Assembly (NCBI GenBank): GCA_013398955.1
Contig: VWPU01004536.1
Location: forward strand, 36,828-100,827
Length of the DNA stretch: 64,000 nucleotides
Reading direction: 5' to 3'
Source: Callaeas wilsoni
Lineage: Eukaryota > Chordata > Aves > Passeriformes > Callaeidae
How positions within the stretch are numbered: position 1 is the first letter of the stretch; each line of letters begins with the position of its first letter. The position numbers and the translations under genes were made by a program. Shown here piece by piece: positions 23,276 to 35,083 of this stretch. The notes beneath the pieces are model-generated. The model was not told the origin of the DNA. It worked only from the letters and a program-made list of their open reading frames with translations, and did no database searches.

Positions 23276-26200
23276 TCAAGGGTGGTGTGTTGTACTGCAG
23301 TTTAGAACCAGTTTACACGTATTTCCTACTGCAGTGTTTTTAGTTCCGCTGCTTGCGGTGTCAGAGTTAAGCCCCAGCTATCCTGGATCCCTCACGGAAA
23401 GGCCCTGGCAGGGCTGTTCTTGCCTTACTGCTTTTTGCATTCTTCTTTTCAAACTGCATGCAGGCTTTGGTTTTGTTTTACATTTAGTGTATTTGAACAG
23501 ACAAAATACCTTTGAAAAGATAACACTGACAAAATTATAGGGGCTTGCAAGAGCTGGGTAAACATTGGAAGAAATACTGATATCAGCAAAAAAAATAATA
23601 GCAGAGAAGCTTTGAACTTAGGAGATTTTCATGTTGAGATACATCAGTGAGTAAACAAGAGGTTGGTGCTTCAAAAGAAAGTGAAAATAATTGGAAATGT
23701 GTGTGAGAATAGTCTGGAATTTGGGCACATTTCCCTACAAAGGGGAGTTTTATTACCAAAAACATGCAGAGAGGTATTCAGGTGCCTTCTAGAAAAAGTT
23801 CATGCTGCTGAAACAGGCACTCCTGTGAATAGAAAAGGAGGAGCAGAATCAGTGATAACCATTACTTTTTGGAGAATTTAAGACCTAATCCCCATTTCTT
23901 CACACAGTTGTGGGAATAAAATACCTGGCAGTGTAACTGGTAGCTAATTAGAAGACAGGACTACTGAGGGACTTGAGCCATTTGAAGTGTGACAAGCAGG
24001 AAATGGGCTGGCAGTGCTGGGACAGCGCAGACAGCCCTGGGTGGGCTGAGGTTAACGAGGCTCTTGTCCTGACAGCTGTCATTTCACTGGAAGTTGTTGA
24101 TCTCACCTTTGGAAAGGTGATCCAACTACCCTTTGGCACACAGCAAGGCCTTCAATTAGGGGGTACTCAAAAGCTCATCCAACCTTTGCAGCTTGTGGCT
24201 TCTCTTAATTACTTTTTATTGTAAACTCATGGTCAATATTTAATGAGGAAATTAATTACCAAAGGGATGATAGAGAACTCCACTTATGGAGTAATTTTTT
24301 AAAATTTTGCTGCAAACTAGCATAGGACAGAGAAAAAGCACTGTGGTTCTGCAATTCTTCTAGGAGTGCTGCCAACAGAGGGAGAAAATCTGAGTAACTT
24401 AAAATTCAGACCTGACTTCAAGAGCTTTGAGGACTTTGTGCAAAACTAGAGGACTAAACTCATAGGATGCTGCTAAATGCTTTGCAGCACTTTTTCAGCT
24501 TTGCAGTTTCCCCTTGCTCTTACACAGCCTGGCTGGATTCATCTCACCCACTGGAAGATGTCCACAATGTGGCATCCCTGCATGAAACAGTTTTTCAACT
24601 TCTTTTGTGCTCAGCAAAGAGAAACAGGCGCTTCAGAGGTGATACCTGGGCTTGCAGCTGGCTACTAAAAGAGCTTGGATGAATTACACTGCAAGTGTGA
24701 TTGCCCACGGACTATAAAGGAAGTCCAGCCAACAAATTTAGATGGATATACCTGAAATGAGGGACTGTTTAACCCTCCTTAGGTGCCTGTGCGTGCAGGA
24801 CCTTTCTGGTTCAGCATTGCTCATTCGAGCGGGTGATGCTCAGAGGTGCAATGGCCCAGATGATGCTTTGTGGCAGACCTGGGTTTGATACCTTCAAAGC
24901 TGCCTGGTGTGAACTTCAGGAGTATTTTCCCTCTTAGGATCTGAGTGTTGAGCTTATCCCTGGAGGGAAGAATAGCAGAGTTGTTCTGCAGAGCCTGGCA
25001 GGGCTGCCCTGGCTGACTCCTGGTTTACGTGCTGGTGCTGTAAATACGTTATGTCCAAACCTTCTCCTGGCTACAGATCAGCTTTGGTGCATTGCAGGAA
25101 CAAGAACTTCTTCCCCACCACTGCCTTTGTGCTTCTCTGAAGAAGCAAAGTTTGTAGCTTATAGTCATACTTGTAAAACTGAAGCCCAGTTACAATCTGC
25201 AACCAACTTTTATAGCCTGGTATTAAGAGGACTACATTTTGTAATATAATTAGGGTATTTAAAAATTATCTTCTTTATATTTACTGTAGATCTTAAAACT
25301 GGTGATGATTAATTTATTTTTTCTAGTATAACTGATTGCATAATGTTGGAAGCTACAGAGGCTCTCATTTACAACTGTGCGTTAGGAAGAATCTGGAATC
25401 TCAGGGCTGTTCCCTCCCATTTGCTGGCTGCAAGGCAGACTGACAAAGGCAGCTTTCTTGCCAAAGTTCTACTGAGAATCTGCACCTCCCATTCCTAGTG
25501 AACCTGGAGTGGCCTTTGGCTTCCATGCTGGAACACACCCTGTGAGTCAAGTCAACGGCTGGAAAAAAGCGTCTCAGGTTCCTTCTTTCCCACTGCACAA
25601 GTCTCATATCGGGTCACAGAAAGGTTGGGAAGGTGAAAGGGAAAGGTCAGCAGACCTGGGAGCTCTAGAGAGCCACCAGCAGTAGTGGCAGTTCAGCCTG
25701 GTGGCACTGACAGCACCCTCGGAGGCAGCGTCCATCCACAGCCTCTCCCTGCTGCTCTGGGACTCTGGGACCTGGCGGATCAGCTGCACCATGGCAGAGG
25801 GCTGGCACAGGGCTGGGAGCAAGGGACATGCGTTTGTAACCACCAGCTGCCACCAGAGCCAGTTGTGTGACTTTCCCTCTCCACTGTGAGTGTGAACGTG
25901 TCCAGGGTTGCGCCTTTGGGGCTGTGGTTTTCTCTGAGGTAGCTGGGCTTGTTGCTTTGCCTGCTGTACATTTATTCCCTCCTTGCTGAGTGTCTGCAGG
26001 TTCCTGAGGGGCTGCTTTCTTTCTGGGTAGAGAGGACCTTAAAAGATGCTTACAAACTGCGACTGTTTTGCTCCTAGCATTTACATCTATAGTAGATTAT
26101 GAAGTGAAGGCCGTACTGAATAATTTTAGATCTTACTAGACTGAATTTCACTGCTTTTCGTGTTTCCAGTACATCTGCCTGATGTCCTTTGACCTTTCTA

Positions 26201-26309
26201 GAAAATCAGAAATAGAACTGCAGAGGCAGTCCCTACCCAGAAAACAGTGTGTTTATAAAGCTGCAGTGTAGATGGATGTGTCTTAGTTAAAACATCACTC
26301 TTCCTATAG
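23276..26309. other. Non-coding stretch
   Basis: No gene is recognised. A GC-richer patch at 25640-25960 has overlapping frames of about 60-80 codons in several phases, none with motifs. No nameable repeat is visible. Confidence 0.6.
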
Positions 26310-26905
26310 GACTAATTGGCCCGATGCCAGTCCTTGAAGAATGAAGCTGTTCCAACGTGTAATCAAGTAGCTCCTGTGGGCCCCCAACTGCTGCCTTAAT
26401 GCAGCCCTACCTGCCACCGTGCCGAGATGGCTTTCATTCCCAGCCAAGCAGAACAATCCCCCTTTGGAGAAGAGCAGCTTTGGAGTATAAATGTGTTTGA
26501 GCTTTCTCCAGCCTTGGGGGAAGGGAATCCGCACGCTCTAAACAAATGGAGAGTCTTATACCAATTGTTTGTGCCTTAATTATTGCAAAGGGTAATTAAG
26601 GAATCCCACAGGGACTTGGGCTGTAAAGCGTTGAAGGACTTCATCGTTCACTGTGTGCTGGCAAGCTCAAGATTTGTGATGACAAGGCACTCTTCTCTGA
26701 TCTCTTAGAGGATTTAGCCTAGGCTTTATGAAGCCCATGATAACTGGGTGTCACACGCCAGGCACTTCTGGAGTCTGTGCACGTCCGTATTTCATTGCAG
26801 ACAAAATTAAAAGACACTGCTGCATAATCCAGGTTAGCTGACCCCAACCTCTGCTGGCTCTGGGCAACAATGCTGTGCAGGAAATGCACTGGGATCATCA
26901 CCTGC
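26310..26905. promoter_or_regulatory. Candidate enhancer block with TAATTA dyad
   Basis: Complex, repeat-free sequence. At its heart lies an inverted repeat: CCTTAATTA (26574-26582) and its exact complement TAATTAAGG (26593-26601) around a 10-base spacer TTGCAAAGGG. Each arm contains a TAATTA homeodomain site. Nearby are CAATTGTTTG (26562-26571) and other complex words. The reading frames are short. I infer a regulatory role from the arrangement alone. Confidence 0.35.
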
Positions 26906-27111
26906 CCCCTAGTCCTTGGCTTTAGTGCAACCCTCTGCTATTATTAATTATCTTCTAAGGTTACAAGGGCTATGGGAAGGGATAGCTGGCAATATTTTTC
27001 AGAGTTTCTGTGGCTTCCCTATTCAAAAAGCAAGTTGCTAACTACTAACTTCCCACCTCTTGCTCTTGGGACCAAAGATTTTTACCCACGTGCACAAGCA
27101 GCATAAGAACA

Positions 27112-27835
27112 GGGTCTAAAGGAGTTGCCCAGTCCAACTCTGCCCTGTGGCAAGGTCAGCTTTACTTACACCACTCTTGACAGATCTTTGCCCAACCTTG
27201 CTTAAGTATTTCCAGTGTCTTCTGCATATTTTCCTATTCCATGCTCCAAGACATTAACAGAAACAACGGAACTAGACCTAGAACAGCTCTTCAGGATTTC
27301 CACTCAAAACACGCTTCCAATTTGACAATGATTTCCTATTAAATATTCTGTTGCATAGTTTTTCAGCCTCTTGCATCCACTGCTGAGTTACTTGAAGATC
27401 AAATTTCTTAGCTTGCCTATAAGAATGTCTCATGAGTCAGAGTCAAAAGACTTGCTTAAAACAAGCCATGACAACTGTTGTTTCTCCTCTATCCCTGAGC
27501 CTATAATCCTGTCATGGAAAGAATAGAGCTTGGTTTGACATCATCTGTTCCCAGTAGCTGTATGTTTGTGCTTGCTGATTTTCTTGTTATCTTCTGTGGG
27601 TTTACAAGTGGTTTCATTCTTTTGTTTCGGTATCTGTGCAGAAGCTGAAATTTATTTGCCAGACAGTAATTTCCCAGTTCTTCATCTCCTGCTTTCCGGT
27701 GGGTGCTGCGCTGGTTTTCAGCCAGAGCTCTGGCCCTTCCCTATCCCTTAGGAATCCTCAAAAACAACTGCTAACAACTTCTGAGATAGTTTCCAAAGTA
27801 CTTGAGGGTAAATGGTATCAAAGCCAGCTGAGTGG
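27112..27835 (-). mobile_element. Ancient CR1 LINE with decayed reverse-transcriptase palm
   Basis: Read on the minus strand this is an old CR1-type LINE. The region 27442-27459 (minus) translates LSKSFD and continues as SDS-stop-DIL (27441-27421). This corresponds to the CR1 reverse-transcriptase palm motif FSKAFDTVSHDIL, with its catalytic-domain FD retained and the following His codon turned into a stop. Upstream, 27540-27835 matches the antisense of the finger/palm region ('...gactggcctgtaatttcc' type wording, here CCAGACAGTAATTTCCCAG). Downstream, about 27240-27300, it matches the region coding VPQGSVLGP..FNIFIND in decayed form. Then 27115-27235 jumps to the 3' UTR ('agtccaactc...gacagatctttgcccaacc'). 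Several hundred bases between palm and UTR are therefore missing. It is a dead copy, much older than the two young CR1 copies in this window. Confidence 0.85.
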
Positions 27836-30532
27836 AAATGCCTGTTAAAAAAAAAACAAAAAAGGATTCTTCCTAATCAAAACTTGTCCTCTGTTGTCAC
27901 ATGTGGCAGCTGTGACAGTGTCGGCTCCTGGGCTGGCTGCCCAACTGCAGAGCAGTTTGAGGTGGGTGTCACTGCGTGGACAGGTAGAAATGGACAAGCT
28001 GGGTACAGCCCTTGGTTTATGTGATTTTATATTAATTTTTTTAAAAGTGCAATTCTTACTACCTGCAGTTGCTCAAATGAGTTGAATGCCTGACTGTTAC
28101 ATTTGACAGGGAGAAATAAGTGTAGTTTGTCAGCTGAGACAAAGCTCCTACACATACAAGTCTGTGACAAAGATGCCCAACGTGTTCTTTAAGATGTATT
28201 TCCAAGTCCCACGTGGCTATCAGTCACCCAGCATGCCTTGTATAAATTTGTGATTTCACTAAGAGACACAAAATATGATCAAAATGAAACAGTTCGTTCT
28301 CCAAGTTTTGTTATACTTTTGGGGGGAGTGGTGGTGGTATAAAATTAACCTGTTCTAGCTTGGGAATATCTATCTTTACCAACATAGCTGCTTCCATAAG
28401 CAAATTTGTAGTACAAATTCACTCAAGTCTTCCTAAATCCTTTGTTTATTCTCTCATTAACTCCACTGGGTGCTGGGATAAGCCCCCAAAGGCTCAAGCA
28501 GCAGTCTGAGGTGAAGTAAAAGCTCTGCTCTGTGAGCTCGCACGCATTTGCCCATTCCTCTGAGTGCAGCTGCAGTGGTGTTTAATGCTGCATGTCAGAA
28601 TGTACTTCCAAACTGCCTTAGAGTTTAGTAAAAATCCATTAGGCACTAAGTTTTCCTCTTTCTTGAAAGTGAAATCAGTTTAGCCTAGATATGTACTGAA
28701 AGGTGAATGGTCTCTTAATGTGTGCACAGGCAACCAGGCTCAGTGGGTGAGAAGCAGCTCCAGCTTTCCGTTGCTGTAGCTTGTAAGACTGTGCAGAGTT
28801 GGGAGGGAAAACATGCACTCTGAACCTGGGCCAAAGCTAACTTAAAGACTTTAAAACTCTGAGTTGCTCTGAAGTAAAACAATTGGGACATTAGTTATAT
28901 GGAGACAGGGCTGCTCGTTCCAGTGTGTCACAGGATGGATTGAGCCAAGTGGTGCACATGACACAAACACCTCCACAGTTTCTGCCTCAGGCTTTTAGAA
29001 GATTAGGATATTGAACAATAAAAGAAAGGTAAACAGGGATGAAATTTGGGGGCAAAAATTCTTTCTTAGTGTAGGAGAAAGGAAGATGCCCAACTGGTTC
29101 TCAAAGCCATTCCCTTGTTTTCATTAGCTGTGTTTCCCCTGAAGGTCCCTCATCTAGAGCCTTCCTCAGGCAGTTGGGTTCATGAGGGAAAAAGCATGGC
29201 CAGAAAAATCCATGTGGTGGGACTGAGCAGTGGATTTGCAGAGCTGTGTGGGCAAGGACAAAACCCCACATGGATTTCTGAGGTGTAAAAGAAAGCCAGA
29301 CAACAAAGGCACGGAAAAAGCTGGAGATGGGACATTTTGGATAGCGGTCCTCCTTCCCTCTAAGTTCCCTATGCAGCCATGTGTTTCAGATGCTCATGGG
29401 CCAGGCTGATCCTTGTCACTCCAGCTTGTCTCTGAACCATGAAGACATTTTTGGGTTGAGCCTCCAAAGAGCTCTTCAAAGCCGTGAGTGTCATGAGCGC
29501 TGAAGACACCGACTGGGCAGTGACCTTTGCTGTTCTGGCTGTGTGAGTGTGGCACAAATGTGGAATCACACACACAAAAGGGACTGAATCAAAATTTAAT
29601 CAGCACTTTTATTCTGTTCTCCAACTTGTGCTCATTGTTTTATATCTGAGCATGCTGAAGCCTGGAGTGATTGAGGGGGCTTGCTGTCATCGCAACTCAG
29701 GTTGCTCTTCATGCTGAGCTCTTTGTGTTTCTCTGCCTGGAAAATTTCAAATAAAATGTCAGTCTGTGCATCTCATTAATCTGCTAACTACTAAGTTAAA
29801 GGTCTAAGTGTGTTTAAAAATGTAACATAGGTTTTCAGTTCAAGGATACAGTTAAGGTTAGAATCCTTTCCTCCGCTCCATCCATCCATCCTGTCTGCCA
29901 GTCATCTCACTCTCATGCAGTTTGAATCCAAATAAGCCTAATGCAGCAGGGCCAGGATGGTACACTGGGTTAGCTTCAAAGCAGAAAGGAAGGTAGTTGA
30001 AGCAAAATCAATACTTTTGAAAGACAAAAGAGTTACAAAGCCTTTTTCCTTGAATACATCTGTCCATGTGTCACAAGAAACCACCACCACCTTTGATGTT
30101 CATTTGGCAGCATTTGCAGCTGAGTCTTCAGCCTGTGTCAGTCTAAGGGACACCGAACTCCATCTCCTCCTCAAGGAGAAGGTCACTGGGTCAAACCAGG
30201 GAGAGGCTGGTGAGCCTTTGAAAAGCCATCCTAGGCTGTGCTGTGAATGGGCACTGGGTCTCTTGGGAAGCTGTTTTAGCTCCCACAGACGCCTTCTCCA
30301 CACAACGTGTGTCATTTCAGTTCCTCGAGCACTAAAAGACCCGTGTATTTTCTTTTTGATAATGTCGTGTTTATAGATCCATGTGTGTGTGTTTGTGTTC
30401 GCTCCATGTTATTATTTACAGCTAACTCTATCCCCTGCTATTTCCTTCTCCCTCTTTTGTTACATTGGATGCCATATTTCCATGCCATATGCCACTTAAG
30501 CTGCACCTTTATGTGTACAAAATGTGTACCTA
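27836..30532. other. Non-coding stretch
   Basis: No gene is recognised. There is a short (CCAT)n-like run at 29878-29890 and an A-rich run at 27846-27861. Frames reach at most 139 codons (29957-30376 plus), without motifs. Confidence 0.6.
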
Positions 30533-30635
30533 ATTTGCATGCACAGTTACTACCATTGTAGACACAGGCATGGAGTGAGTAGGCATATTTGCATGCAATT
30601 ATCTGATTTGCTTGTCCAATTGTGGTGATTTGCAT
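30533..30635 (+). promoter_or_regulatory. Cluster of three perfect octamer (POU) sites
   Basis: ATTTGCAT, the octamer bound by POU-domain factors, occurs exactly and in the same orientation at 30533-30540, 30587-30594 and 30628-30635. TTGCATGCAA, a perfect 10-base palindrome, overlaps the second (30589-30598). The words GCACAGTTAC (30541-30550) and GCACAGTTGTAC (30649-30660) recur beside the outer sites, hinting at an old imperfect duplication. Two more near-octamer TTTGC words lie between. Three exact 8-mers in about 100 bases is far above chance. Confidence 0.45.
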
Positions 30636-30660
30636 ATGCAGATTGTGTGCACAGTTGTAC

Positions 30661-33386
30661 ATTTACATTTTTTAAAACTGGCCTCAATGGTTTATTAAAA
30701 TAGCTTTAAGCTTCCTCTTATAAAATATTGAAGATCCTAGAACCCCTCTGGCTTTGCAGTGTTATATCCCCTCAGTAAATGATCTCCACATTTTTATATT
30801 CTCTCTCGTCCAGTACTCAAGAGAGATTTAGTCTGCAGATTTATACATCCATTATTTCAAGGTATATTTGATCTTCTCCATATGCCTCTGTTAATCCACC
30901 TTAGCTGTAAGTAAAGAAAAAAAAATACCCTTGCTTAACTTTCAGAGGATATTCCACCTCTCTGAGCCTGTGTTCTCCATTTCAACCCAAATTTTTTTCA
31001 ATGTATTAATTCTGATGGAACTTGGAGACTCTTTTCCTAATAGGGAATTCATCAGTTGCTATGGGTAAATCCAAGACTGTAATGTGTGCTCTGGCACCAC
31101 TTTAGCATGAAGGGACCAAATGTGTCTTTGAATGCATCTTAAAGTCTTTTTCTGAGAACATTTTGAGTAAGAGGAAAGTTGCCAGTTTGGTTCCTGTGCC
31201 TTAAGTTCTTTCAGATGTGAAATTTACTTTACCATGATTTCTCAATCATAATTCCAACACCATGGGGCTTAACTGCTCCCACCTGTATGACCAGTGAAAT
31301 TCTGATAACTTCACTAACTGGAGCATAGCTCTAGCTTGGAATGAATGGTCCCTTAGTGCTTGGTGCTGCACATGCTTCCAGTGTCTGTGAACCCCATACT
31401 GATGAAGAATTCAGCTGGGCAATCTGCAGTTCTATCAGGCCACATTGAAGCTTCAGATAGTGCCTGTGCTCTAGACAATTCTGCAATAAACATGAGAGAA
31501 ACCAGGGAAAAGCTGCCAGCTCAAAATATGCCCTGAAAGCACGACAGGATTTTTTCGTAAGGTTTAGAGGGGAAGGGAATAGAATGAAAATTCCATTGCA
31601 GGAGTACTTTATAAGTGTATGTAATAAATCTGCCTAAAATTTAGCCTGTAATTGCCAGTGACTTTACAGTTCCACCCTAACTTATATGAAAACATGAATC
31701 AATCACCTAAGTTACCTGGACTTCCCAGAAACAAGCTTGTATTTTTCTCACAATGGCAAAGCTGGTCTCTGCTTCCTAAAAATCATCTGAGAAAAAAATT
31801 CTGTATATGGCCACAGTGAAAGGGGCAAAAAGTATTCATGCTCTCTCTAAATATTCCACAGTTCTGCTGAGGGCCAATTATGTCTTCTGGAAAAAGGTTT
31901 TCTGCAAAGGGTGCCCAGCAGGGAAGGGAACAGAAAACACACCACAGTAACTGGCTGGAGGGAACAAATAGGGTCTTTGAGGTTACATATCCTACAGGGG
32001 CAGCAGAAATTCACATTAAACTATGATTCTTTCTCTGCTCCTCTTCTCCCTGTCGAATCCATCCAGGAGCTGCGGATGCACCACTGCCACCTGATCCTGT
32101 GCCTGTCCTGACTCTCAGTCAGCCTCTGGCATCTTTCTTCTGGTTGTCACCAGCCCTCTGATTCAGATTATGGACTCTGGGCTTCGGTGTGACACTGCAG
32201 AAGTGTTTTACCCCTTCTGAATTAACCCTGCAAAAAGCTTATGGGAATGAAAACAAAATATCACAGCAATATTTTATTCCTACCATAGCTAGCTGTCCCC
32301 TTGCTCTCTTTTTCCCAGGGTGTCTGACACATGGGGAATCCCAGATGATCAGGGCTAATAGTGAGACCTGAAAGCTCAGCTGAGGCAGAGGAGAGAGAAA
32401 GAAAAGCTTGGAAATCACAACCAGCTCGCTGCAGCTGGGATGAGACAGGATCCACAGAGAGAATGGCCTGGGGAGTGTAACCTCAGGGGCCCACGGGTGG
32501 GCTGGGTGGGCAGCCCTAAATTCTAACTCAGATTGTCCAGCCTGGTGCGTTTAGTCCTGTTCTGCTCCATTTTCAGCCATGTGAAACCCCTCCTCAGGCA
32601 GGCTTTGACTCTTGTACAGTTCATAACACGCTGTAAGAAAATTCAGAAATGCACCAATGCGTTTGTCTTGAGTTGTCTCAGGATTTTAAAAATGCACCTA
32701 CAAAGTTTTACATCTCTATACTTACACGTTAGTAAGTCTAGGTTGTTATTAAAGCCTCATACAAAAAATATAAATACTGCTTACAAGGGGACTAAAATAG
32801 GCTTCAAGTAAGCAGGATGAACCATCTCTAATTTTGTGCACTCAGGTCATTTTGCAAATGTTCAGGAAATGGTAGAACAATGTTATTGTCTTGCTGCGGC
32901 ATCTAGTCAAAGGCTTCTTTGGCTTAACCTGGCTCTTCCAGAATATCTTGAAGAGAGAACTCAAGTGCTAGGAATTGGAATGCTGTGCTGAGAGAGTGAG
33001 AAAACATAGGAGCAGCCTCTCAGGCCCCACTGCGCACATCCCCTGAGCAGAGCTGTTCCAGCAGAGGTTCGGAAAAAGTTTCTTGGTTTCAATTCCTTCC
33101 TCCTCTTTGATTTGCTTTGAAAGCACATTCCTGCCCTGGCCTAAAATGCTAACACAGACACAGCCAGCGTTATTCCTTGCTGCTGTCTCCCCTCTGCAGG
33201 CTTTTAACAGGCTCTTCCTTAGCAGGGAATTTGGCGTCTGCTGTGCAGCCAGCTGTTCCAAAGGGCTGGGAGCAGCAGCTGGCTCTGCCTAAGTGGCATC
33301 TTTATCCTTGTGGAGCATCAGGACGCTGACACGCCGTGGGTGCTGCTGATCAGGGGCTCCTTGCAGCCCACGGGAGCAGGAGCTCT
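30661..33386. other. Non-coding stretch
   Basis: No gene or nameable repeat. AT-rich to about 31800, then mixed. All open frames are below 100 codons and lack motifs. Confidence 0.6.
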
Positions 33387-33430
33387 GTTTTTGCCATGGT
33401 TTTGCTATGTTTTTGCCATGTTTTTGTTGA
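33387..33430 (+). repeat. Short tandem repeat, ~11-12-bp unit
   Basis: Four imperfect copies of GTTTTTGCCAT: GTTTTTGCCATG, GTTTTGCTAT, GTTTTTGCCAT and GTTTTTGTTG, head to tail. Confidence 0.8.
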
Positions 33431-34139
33431 AGGAACAGATTCCCTTCCCTGCTCCCAGGCTCGGGCAGGGAGCAGCACCTCTGCTCTGCAGCCACGTGTT
33501 CTCCTCCATTCCACCTGACAGGCTGTGCCAAGTGGGCCTTAGTTTGCCTTTACTGTGTCACATAGTTTCAAAGTTCGTTAAAATCAAATTTGAGGGTTTT
33601 TTTAATGCTCAAAATATAGTTTTTAAAGGCTAGTCAGAAATTACCTGGAAATATCCCTCTCTGTGCAGGAAATTGTATATAATTATAGCACATTACTGCC
33701 AGTCTGTGCCTGCCACTGTGTGTTACTCAGTCCCAGTTTATTTTGGGTGAGGAGACAGGTTTCATTTTATTGTAACTCTGCTTCCAAAACATCCAGGACC
33801 CCTAAATCTCTGCAGACTACAACTACAGCAGAATTTTGATCATATTTTACTTTTAGGCCTCTTTCCCGGTGCTTTGCACTTTGAACAATCATCTTTAAGC
33901 AAGTGACTGCAATTCCCATGGATTTATCCTTAGGAAATGTACCAAGAATCCCCTGGCATCAGAATTAATCATACTGAATACAAAAAAATACATTTAAACC
34001 CAGCTACAGCAGGGAACCTACTTTGGGATAAACTATGAATTCTAGTTTACCCAGCATCCTGCTTTGCAATCCCTGCTGCACCCCTAAAAATGAAACAGGC
34101 TATAAAAGTAACAATGACTTTTATTATCCAAGGTGAGAG

Positions 34140-34182
34140 AAAAACCAAAAAAAAAAAAACCCCAAAACCCAACCCAAAACCT
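34140..34182 (+). repeat. A-rich low-complexity run
   Basis: A13-type run followed by an ACCCAAAACCC pattern. Simple sequence with no retroposon body recognised upstream. Confidence 0.85.
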
Positions 34183-35059
34183 ACATGGAAAGAGTCAAAC
34201 AGAATAGCATTTTATAATCAGCAAAGGAGATTTTAGGACCATGTCATATGTAAAGAAATGTGTAAGTTCACAGAACTGTGGAAACTTGAGATTGAACACT
34301 TCCAACTGCAGGGGGATTGCAGTCATGATCTGAGCCCGTTCTGTAATGCAATAATAATGCACACAAACACAAAGCAGTTCTGCAATTTCAAATGAACACA
34401 AGATTTTAAAAGTGGTCTTTATTCCCTTGAAAAGATAAAGCAATTCTTTGCTCAGTATAGCAACAGCAAAAATGTCTCAGGAATGAGATGTTAAAAAAAA
34501 AATACAGTGAGAAAATTGATCTTTTATCTAAGTGGAAGGAGAGAGTGAGGCTACATTGACCTAAATAATGGAAAGGTTTGGAACTATGAGGCAGTGGATA
34601 AAAACCGATTCAGGTAAATTCCTCACATGTTCAAAGTCTGAGAGTGCAAAACCTATAATTTGAAGAATGTATTTAAAAGGCCTGGAACGGGTGATTAAGA
34701 GGGGCTATTTGAAGTCTGAAAGTGCCACTTTCTGACAGCAGTAGGCCTGGAATTCACATTCCCCAGGGAAAATAAGGATTGTTATAGGACGCAGGCATAA
34801 ACTGGTACAAACAGGTGTATGTTTGTCATGAATTCTTGAGAGCTTGAAGTTAGAATGAAGTGATTAAAAACGTTTGACCACAAGACAGTAAGATGTGCTT
34901 TTCAGTGGGAACAGTGAGGGTTAAAACTCTAACTTGATGAGCTGGAAAAGGGATTTTCTGATATAGTTGTGTTGTTGTGGGTCTGTGCTGTTGGGTATCT
35001 TCACCAACAACCTGGAGGATGGGGATGGCACACACGGAGAGCGGGGCAGCACCCAGACA

Positions 35060-35083
35060 GGCTTTATTCATCTGAATAAAGCC
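35060..35083. repeat. 11-base-arm palindrome with a poly(A) hexamer on each strand
   Basis: GGCTTTATTCA (35060-35070) and TGAATAAAGCC (35073-35083) are exact reverse complements with two bases between them. AATAAA lies on the plus strand at 35075-35080, and on the minus strand at 35068-35063. The element is thus symmetric for the canonical polyadenylation hexamer. No downstream GU-rich element or transcript is evident, so function is unproven. Confidence 0.85.

Noticed and set aside
24831..24905. GGGTTTGATACC resembling a tRNA B box
   Set aside because: No matching A box, acceptor stem or anticodon arm could be folded around it.
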